Origin: Pseudomonadota bacterium | Lineage (GTDB): Bacteria; Pseudomonadota; Gammaproteobacteria; Burkholderiales; Burkholderiaceae_C | Reading direction: 5' to 3' | Assembly (NCBI GenBank): GCA_023460715.1 | Contig: JAEWPH010000079.1 | Span: 1-19,870, forward strand | DNA: 19,870 bases | Shown: piece by piece, positions 15,774 through 19,870 of the stretch | Layout of the letters: every line of letters starts with the position of its first letter | Position numbering within the stretch: the stretch's first letter is position 1 | Made by a program: the position numbers and the translations under genes | Notes under the pieces: generated by a model | What the model was told of the DNA's origin: nothing | The model's input: the letters and a program-made list of their open reading frames with translations, nothing else | The model's database searches: none

Positions 15774-16181
15774 ATGAGCGCAGCCGCCGATACCCCCCGC
15801 AACGCCTCCCTGGAAGGTGCCCTGGCGCGCCTGGCCACCGTGATCGAGGGCCGCAAGCCCGCCCACGGCGGCGACCCCGAGAAAAGCTACGTCGCGCGCC
15901 TGCTGCACAAGGGGCCGGATGCCTTCCTCAAGAAGATCGGCGAAGAGGCCACCGAAGTGGTCCTGGCCGCCAAGGACGCCGACCATGGCGGCGACGCCGG
16001 CAAGATCGTCTACGAGGTGGCCGACCTGTGGTTCCACTCCATGATCGCGCTGGCGCACTACGGCCTGTCGCCCGCCGACGTGGTCGCCGAACTGGAGCGC
16101 CGCGAGGGCACCAGCGGCATCGAGGAAAAGGCCCTGCGCAAAGCCGCCGACCGGGCAACCGAAGAAGGGAAAACCGCATGA
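15774..16181 (+). CDS. hisE: HisE, phosphoribosyl-ATP pyrophosphatase
   Basis: Hydrolyses phosphoribosyl-ATP to phosphoribosyl-AMP, the second step of histidine biosynthesis and the reaction just before HisI. The 135-residue all-helical MazG-like protein contains the family signature [16 protein letters not shown] (53-68) with its Mg-binding Glu/Asp residues, and [14 protein letters not shown] (80-93). It starts 5 bp after the hisI stop. An in-frame GTG 9 bases earlier overlaps the hisI stop and is a less likely start. Its own stop overlaps the next start as ATGA, so the downstream membrane protein is translationally coupled to it. Confidence 0.96.
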   Translation: MSAAADTPRNASLEGALARLATVIEGRKPAHGGDPEKSYVARLLHKGPDAFLKKIGEEATEVVLAAKDADHGGDAGKIVYEVADLWFHSMIALAHYGLSPADVVAELERREGTSGIEEKALRKAADRATEEGKTA

Positions 16182-16555
16182 GCAACGACATCATCGACGT
16201 GGAACCCAACGAATCGCTGCGCACCATCGGCTGGGTGAGCTATGTGCTGCACCTGATCGTGGCCGTGGCCGCGGTGCTGCCCAGCGCCCAGCCCAGCATC
16301 GTGCTGCTGTTGATCGCCCTGATCCTCGACCTGGTCAAGCGCGACGACGCCCGCGGCACCTGGCAGGAATCGCACTTCTCCTGGCGCATCCGTTCGGTGC
16401 TGTGGGCCGGCGTGCTCTACCTGGTCACTGCGCCGCTGTGGCTGCTGTTCCTGATCCCCGGCTGGATCGCCTGGGTGCTGATCTCGCTGTGGTTCCTCTA
16501 CCGCATCCTGCGCGGCATGCTGGCCATGAGCAACGGCCGGGCGATCCATGCCTGA
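16178..16555 (+). CDS. Small membrane protein, DUF4870-like
   Basis: A 125-residue inner-membrane protein of unknown function. Hydrophobic segments run at about residues 18-36, 40-52 and 70-110, the last probably being two helices. [13 protein letters not shown] near the N-terminus and the pattern of a short cytoplasmic loop with charged residues ([16 protein letters not shown]) are typical of the DUF4870 family, which in Burkholderiales often sits in the his-tat gene block. It overlaps hisE by 4 bp and has a purine-rich GAAGGGA upstream of the ATG, so it belongs to the his transcript. Position between hisE and the tat genes does not reveal a function. Confidence 0.85.
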   Translation: MSNDIIDVEPNESLRTIGWVSYVLHLIVAVAAVLPSAQPSIVLLLIALILDLVKRDDARGTWQESHFSWRIRSVLWAGVLYLVTAPLWLLFLIPGWIAWVLISLWFLYRILRGMLAMSNGRAIHA

Positions 16556-17573
16556 ACCCCAGGGCGTACAGCGGCTCAACCTGGCGCTGCAGGGGGGCGG
16601 CTCGCATGGCGCGCTGACCTGGGGCGTGCTGGACGCGCTGCTGGAAGACGGGCGCTTCCGCTTCGACGGCATCAGCGGCACCAGCGCGGGGGCCATGAAC
16701 GCCGTGGCGCTGGCGCACGGTTTTGCCCAGGCCGCCCAGCAGCACCACGCCGATGCCGAGGCGGCCCATGCCGCCGGGTGCGAGCTGGCCCGCGCCACGC
16801 TGACGCGCCTGTGGGAGGGCGTGGGCACGCTGGGCAGCCTGATGTGGGGGGTGCCCCTGCCCGGCGCCAACCCGCTGCTGGGCATGATGTCGCAGTGGCT
16901 CTCGCCCTACCAGACCAATCCGCTGGGTATCAATCCGCTGCGCCGGCTGCTGGAGCGCGAGGTCGATTTCGACGGGCTGTCCGCCTCCCGGGGCCCCAAG
17001 GTGTTCGTCTGCGCCACCAACGTGCGCACGGGGCGCGGCGAGATCTTCTCCGGCAAGCGCCTGAGTGCCGACGCGGTCATGGCCTCGGCGTGTCTGCCGC
17101 TGCTGTTCAAGGCGGTGGAGATCGAGGGCGAGCATTACTGGGACGGCGGCTATTCCGGCAATCCGGCCCTGCACCCGCTGATCTACAAGACCGACTGTGC
17201 CGACGTTCTGCTGGTCCAGATCAACCCCATCGAGCACCCGACCGTGCCCGACAACGCGTCCGAGATCATGGAGCGCATGAACGAGGTCACCTTCAACGCC
17301 AGCCTGCTGGCCGAGATGCGTGCCATCGAGTTCGTGCGCCGCCTGCTGGCCGAGGGCAAGCTCGATGCCCAGCGCTACAAGAGCGTGCGCATGCACCGCA
17401 TCGACGGGGGTGCCGTGCTGGCCGGCTTTGGCGCGGCGAGCAAGACGCGCGCCGATCTGCCCTTCGTGCGCCAGCTGTTCGCCCTGGGCCGGGAAGCCGG
17501 CCAGCAATGGCTGCACAAGCATCGCGCCGACGTCGGCGTGCGTCCCAGCGTCAACATCGCCGACAATCCCTGA
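16548..17573 (+). CDS. Patatin-like phospholipase family protein
   Basis: Predicted serine lipid acyl hydrolase with the patatin Ser-Asp dyad. The 341-residue protein has no signal peptide, so it is probably cytoplasmic or membrane-peripheral. The oxyanion-hole motif GGGSHG (16-21), the nucleophile motif GTSAG (44-48, Ser46) and the dyad motif DGGYSGNP (Asp199) are all intact, so it should be active. The C-terminal half, including EIMERMNEVTFNASLLAEMR, resembles the DUF3734 extension seen in many proteobacterial patatin-like proteins. The ATG overlaps the upstream DUF4870-like gene by 8 bp, suggesting co-expression. The substrate is unknown; a phospholipid turnover or storage-lipid role is family-based inference. 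Confidence 0.93.
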   Translation: MPEPQGVQRLNLALQGGGSHGALTWGVLDALLEDGRFRFDGISGTSAGAMNAVALAHGFAQAAQQHHADAEAAHAAGCELARATLTRLWEGVGTLGSLMWGVPLPGANPLLGMMSQWLSPYQTNPLGINPLRRLLEREVDFDGLSASRGPKVFVCATNVRTGRGEIFSGKRLSADAVMASACLPLLFKAVEIEGEHYWDGGYSGNPALHPLIYKTDCADVLLVQINPIEHPTVPDNASEIMERMNEVTFNASLLAEMRAIEFVRRLLAEGKLDAQRYKSVRMHRIDGGAVLAGFGAASKTRADLPFVRQLFALGREAGQQWLHKHRADVGVRPSVNIADNP

Positions 17574-17638
17574 GAGCGCCGCACGCCCTGCACGGCGCTT
17601 TCATGTTTCGTCGTTTCCTGCATTCACACTATCGTCCC

Positions 17639-17995
17639 ATGCACGACCCCGACTGCCTCTTCTGCAAGATCGTCCGCGGCCAGATTCCGTCCAAGAAGGT
17701 CCATGAGGACGAGGACGTTTTCGCGTTCCACGACATCCATCCTGCCGCCCCGGTGCACTTCCTGATGGTGCCCAAGGCCCATGTGCACTCCATGGCCGGC
17801 GTGACCGAAGCGCACGCCGCGCTGCTGGGCAAGATGATGGTGCTCGCCCCGCGCCTGGCGCTGGAGCAGGGCTGCAATCCCTATCCCGATGGCGGCTACC
17901 GCATCGTGGTGAACACCGGTACCGAGGGCGGCCAGGAAGTCCATCACCTGCACCTGCATGTGATGGGCGGCCCCCGTCCCTGGCTGAAGGGCTGA
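17639..17995 (+). CDS. HIT family (HinT-like) nucleotide hydrolase
   Basis: A histidine-triad protein that in this branch hydrolyses nucleoside phosphoramidates such as AMP-lysine. The 118-residue length is typical. The N-terminus has CLFCKIVRGQIPSKKVHED (6-24), the middle has HPAAPVHFLMVPKAH, and the C-terminal active-site triad appears in EVHHLHLHVMGG as His-x-His-x-His. Start at the ATG at 17639 gives the usual MHDPDCLFC beginning; an in-frame ATG at 17603 would add 12 arginine- and histidine-rich residues not expected in the family. It lies 65 bp after the patatin gene and before tatA, a neighbourhood common in Betaproteobacteria. It is closest to HinT of the E. coli type, though the paralogue cannot be fixed by eye. 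Confidence 0.94.
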   Translation: MHDPDCLFCKIVRGQIPSKKVHEDEDVFAFHDIHPAAPVHFLMVPKAHVHSMAGVTEAHAALLGKMMVLAPRLALEQGCNPYPDGGYRIVVNTGTEGGQEVHHLHLHVMGGPRPWLKG

Positions 17996-18002
17996 GCGCC
18001 TT

Positions 18003-18022
18003 CGGCCCCGGCGCCAGGGCCG
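18003..18022. terminator. GC hairpin after the HIT gene
   Basis: CGGCCC (18003-18008) pairs with GGGCCG (18017-18022) around an 8-base loop, starting 8 bp after the HIT stop codon. No T-run follows, so termination is uncertain; it may be an attenuating or RNA-stabilising stem between his-related genes and tat. Confidence 0.3.
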
Positions 18023-18092
18023 GGCCGCAACCGGCTGTGACGGCGCAGCCGCGATGTTGCTAGGGATATGTCCGGCCGTCATGTCCGGGGTC

Positions 18093-18098
18093 TAGAAT
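18093..18098 (+). promoter_or_regulatory. Candidate -10 element for tatABC
   Basis: TAGAAT in the 129-bp gap before tatA matches the -10 consensus at five of six bases. The -35 position is poor (GTCCGG at 17-bp spacing). Two direct copies of ATGTCCGG (18068-18075 and 18081-18088) lie just upstream and could be a regulator site. This is a weak prediction. Confidence 0.3.
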
Positions 18099-18112
18099 GT
18101 TCTGTATTCGTT

Positions 18113-18117
18113 AGGAG
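18113..18117 (+). promoter_or_regulatory. Ribosome binding site of tatA
   Basis: AGGAG seven bases before the tatA ATG is the strongest Shine-Dalgarno sequence seen in the window. It agrees with the need for TatA in excess over TatB and TatC. Confidence 0.8.
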
Positions 18118-18124
18118 ATTTTCC

Positions 18125-18370
18125 ATGGGTTCGTTTTCCATTTGGCACTGGCTGATCGTTCTGCTGATCGTCGTGATGGTGTTCGGCACCAAGAAGCTCA
18201 AGAACATGGGCTCCGACCTGGGCGGTGCCGTCAAGGGCTTCAAGGACGGCATGAAGGACGGCTCGGCCGCCGATACGACGGCCACGCCCACGCCTCCCGC
18301 AGGGCAGGTGGCCAATCAGGCGGCTGCCGACAAGACCACCATCGACGTCGAAGCCAAGCAAAAGAGCTGA
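18125..18370 (+). CDS. tatA: TatA, twin-arginine translocase pore subunit
   Basis: TatA oligomers form the passage for folded twin-arginine signal proteins across the inner membrane. The 81-residue protein has one N-terminal helix (about 5-20) starting [17 protein letters not shown], the conserved Phe20-Gly21 hinge and basic KKLK, then an amphipathic helix (about 25-44, [18 protein letters not shown]) and an acidic/alanine-rich disordered tail. The strong AGGAG fits high expression. tatB follows 27 bp later. Confidence 0.97.
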   Translation: MGSFSIWHWLIVLLIVVMVFGTKKLKNMGSDLGGAVKGFKDGMKDGSAADTTATPTPPAGQVANQAAADKTTIDVEAKQKS

Positions 18371-18397
18371 TCGCCTTCCGCACCTTGAGCCTGTTCC

Positions 18398-18868
18398 ATG
18401 ATTGATATTGGCCTGTCCAAGATGGCGCTGATCGGCGCGGTGGCGCTGATCGTCATCGGGCCCGAGAAGCTGCCCCGCGTGGCCCGCACTGTCGGGACCC
18501 TCCTGGGCAAGGCGCAGCGCTACGTGACCGACGTGAAGGCCGAGGTCAACCGCTCGATGGAGCTGGACGAGTTGCGCAAGATGAAGGACTCCGTCGAGGG
18601 CGCGGCCCGCGACGTCGAGCAGTCCATGCACACGGCCGCGTCCGATTTCCAGAAGGATTGGGACACGTCCATCGGCCACTCCTCCACGCATTCTTCGGTG
18701 GGCGCTGGAGAGAGCACGGTCGTGCCGGCCTACCGGCATCCGGGCAAGAACTGGCGGCTCAAGCGGGGAGCCACCCCACAGTGGTACAAAGCCCGCTCGG
18801 GCGTGCGCACCAAGGCGCAGTCGGGCGCCGCACGCGTGGCCCGTTTCCGGCCGCAAAAATTCCATTGA
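18398..18868 (+). CDS. tatB: TatB, twin-arginine substrate receptor subunit
   Basis: TatB works with TatC to bind twin-arginine signal peptides. The 156-residue protein starts [20 protein letters not shown], with the characteristic Gly-Pro hinge and following residues in [10 protein letters not shown] (21-30). A long charged amphipathic helix (about 25-100) follows, and the C-terminal 55 residues are basic and low in predicted structure. Asp3/Ile4 and the GPEKLP motif distinguish it from TatA. It lies between tatA and tatC in the standard order. Confidence 0.96.
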   Translation: MIDIGLSKMALIGAVALIVIGPEKLPRVARTVGTLLGKAQRYVTDVKAEVNRSMELDELRKMKDSVEGAARDVEQSMHTAASDFQKDWDTSIGHSSTHSSVGAGESTVVPAYRHPGKNWRLKRGATPQWYKARSGVRTKAQSGAARVARFRPQKFH

Positions 18869-18903
18869 AAGCCGCGCGGCGCGTCCGGGCCGCGCAGGCC
18901 TAG

Positions 18904-18920
18904 GCGGGCGCAGCGCCCGC
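18904..18920 (+). repeat. Strong GC hairpin directly upstream of tatC
   Basis: GCGGGCG (18904-18910) and CGCCCGC (18914-18920) form a perfect 7-bp all-GC stem with loop CAG. It ends seven bases before the tatC ATG, exactly where a Shine-Dalgarno would be expected, and none is present. It could limit tatC translation or reduce read-through from tatB; without a T-run it is not a classical terminator. Confidence 0.5.
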
Positions 18921-18927
18921 AACCCCC

Positions 18928-19716
18928 ATGTCAGAAACTCCCCACCCTGAAGACGAATTGGCCGGTACCGAGCAGCCGTGCGTGCAGCACCTCATGGAGC
19001 TGCGCGACCGGCTGGTCAAGGCGCTGATCGCTGTCGGCATCGCCGCCGGCCTGCTGTTCCTGTACCCCGGCCCGGGCGCGCTCTACGATCTGCTGGCGGC
19101 GCCGCTGGTGGCCCACCTGCCCAAGGGAGCCACGCTGATCGCCACCTCGGTGATCTCGCCCTTCATGGTGCCCCTGAAGATTCTGCTGATGTCGGCCTTC
19201 CTGGTGGCATTGCCCGTCGTGCTCTACCAGGTATGGGCCTTCGTGGCGCCGGGGCTGTACTCGCACGAGAAGAAGCTGGTGCTGCCTCTGGTGGTGTCCA
19301 GCACCTTGCTGTTCTTCATCGGCGTGGCTTTCTGCTACTTCTTCGTCTTCGGCCAGGTGTTCAGCTTCATCCAGAGCTTCGCGCCCAAGAGCATCACCGC
19401 CGCCCCTGACATCGAGGCCTACCTCAGCTTCGTGCTGACCATGTTCCTGGCCTTCGGCTGCGCCTTCGAGGTCCCGATCGCGGTGATCGTGCTGGCGCGC
19501 ATGGGCGTGGTGTCGGTGGAGAAGCTCAAGGCCTTCCGCGGCTACTTCATCGTGCTGGCCTTCATCATCGCGGCGATCATCACGCCGCCGGACGTGGTGT
19601 CGCAGCTGGCGCTGGCCATCCCGATGTGCCTGCTGTACGAGGCGGGCATCTGGGCGGCGCAGATCTTCATCCGCCACACCAAGGCGCCGGACGAGAGCGG
19701 CGAAACGGCCAAGTAG
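18928..19716 (+). CDS. tatC: TatC, core twin-arginine translocase subunit
   Basis: TatC is the polytopic inner-membrane receptor that recognises the twin-arginine motif together with TatB. The 262-residue protein has six hydrophobic segments and the family landmarks: HLMELRDRL (21-29) with the conserved Glu24 in the cytoplasmic N-terminus, YQVWAFVAPGLYSHEKK (100-116) with Glu114 in the first cytoplasmic loop, and FGCAFEVPIAVIVLARMG in the later helices. It is the last gene of tatABC; its stop lies 12 bp from the end of the convergent protease gene. Confidence 0.98.
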   Translation: MSETPHPEDELAGTEQPCVQHLMELRDRLVKALIAVGIAAGLLFLYPGPGALYDLLAAPLVAHLPKGATLIATSVISPFMVPLKILLMSAFLVALPVVLYQVWAFVAPGLYSHEKKLVLPLVVSSTLLFFIGVAFCYFFVFGQVFSFIQSFAPKSITAAPDIEAYLSFVLTMFLAFGCAFEVPIAVIVLARMGVVSVEKLKAFRGYFIVLAFIIAAIITPPDVVSQLALAIPMCLLYEAGIWAAQIFIRHTKAPDESGETAK

Positions 19717-19728
19717 GCGCCGCGGCGT

Positions 19729-19870
19729 TCAGCGCGCGGGCAGGCCCGGCAACCCGGGTACGGCCTGGCCCTGCTGGCGCGGCTTCGGACGCCGTCCCGG
19801 CGTCACCGTCACCTCGGAGCTGTCGCCCCGCCGCTGGATCCTGAACTCCGCGGGCACGCCGGGCTTGAGC
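19729..19870 (-). CDS. C-terminal end of a probable HtrA/DegQ-like serine protease (partial)
   Basis: Only the last 46 residues plus stop are in the window; the gene continues beyond the right edge. The visible part, LKPGVPAEFRIQRRGDSSEV followed by TVTPGRRP, looks like the final strands of a PDZ domain in periplasmic trypsin-like proteases of the DegQ/AlgW type. It ends in a Pro/Gly/Gln-rich tail. Such a gene convergent to tatC is known from Burkholderiales. The protease domain itself is not visible, so this is a moderate-confidence call made from family resemblance and context. Confidence 0.6.
   Translation of the reverse strand, partial: LKPGVPAEFRIQRRGDSSEVTVTPGRRPKPRQQGQAVPGLPGLPAR

Noticed and set aside
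17603..17638. Upstream start of the HIT gene adding 12 residues
   Set aside because: The extension is basic and His-rich and not seen in HinT-type proteins as I know them; MHDPDCLFC is the usual beginning.

Overview
The window is a GC-rich chromosomal segment whose gene content and order suggest a betaproteobacterium, most likely of the family Comamonadaceae (Acidovorax-like). The main clue is the block hisF-hisI-hisE, a DUF4870-type membrane protein, a HIT protein, tatABC and a convergent HtrA-like protease tail, which is familiar from Burkholderiales. A second clue is a short hairpin repeat between hisF and hisI that resembles the dispersed intergenic repeats of Comamonadaceae. The taxon call is inference; no rRNA or other marker gene is present.

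Left half (1-10682, minus strand): six consecutive genes of a Pel exopolysaccharide operon, transcribed right to left as pelA-pelB-pelC-pelD-pelE-pelF. PelF is cut by the left window edge and pelG would lie beyond it. The genes overlap or are separated by a few bases, so they should be one transcript. Together they encode cytoplasmic polymerisation (PelF), an inner-membrane c-di-GMP-gated complex (PelD, PelE), periplasmic modification (PelA) and outer-membrane export (PelB, PelC).

Middle (10683-14448): a 335-bp AT-rich divergent intergenic region with two inverted repeats separates pelA from galE (plus strand, GTG start). This GalE carries Cys298 at the position that sets substrate size in GalE enzymes. 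It may therefore interconvert UDP-GlcNAc and UDP-GalNAc and feed the Pel pathway. Convergent to it is a DAACS-family dicarboxylate/amino-acid symporter (minus strand), followed divergently by a D-hexose-6-phosphate mutarotase homologue.

Right half (14483-19716, plus strand): hisF, a repeat element, hisI, hisE, a small DUF4870-like membrane protein, a patatin-like phospholipase, a HIT hydrolase, then tatA, tatB and tatC. The last 142 bases hold the C-terminus of a minus-strand HtrA/DegQ-like protease. hisF is not preceded by hisA, so the pel-galE-symporter-mutarotase block may lie at a break in the ancestral his operon.

No rRNA, tRNA, CRISPR array, insertion sequence or phage gene was seen. 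The most interesting points are the pel/galE pairing with a Cys gatekeeper residue, the operator-like repeats between them, the repeat inside the his operon, and a hairpin just before tatC.
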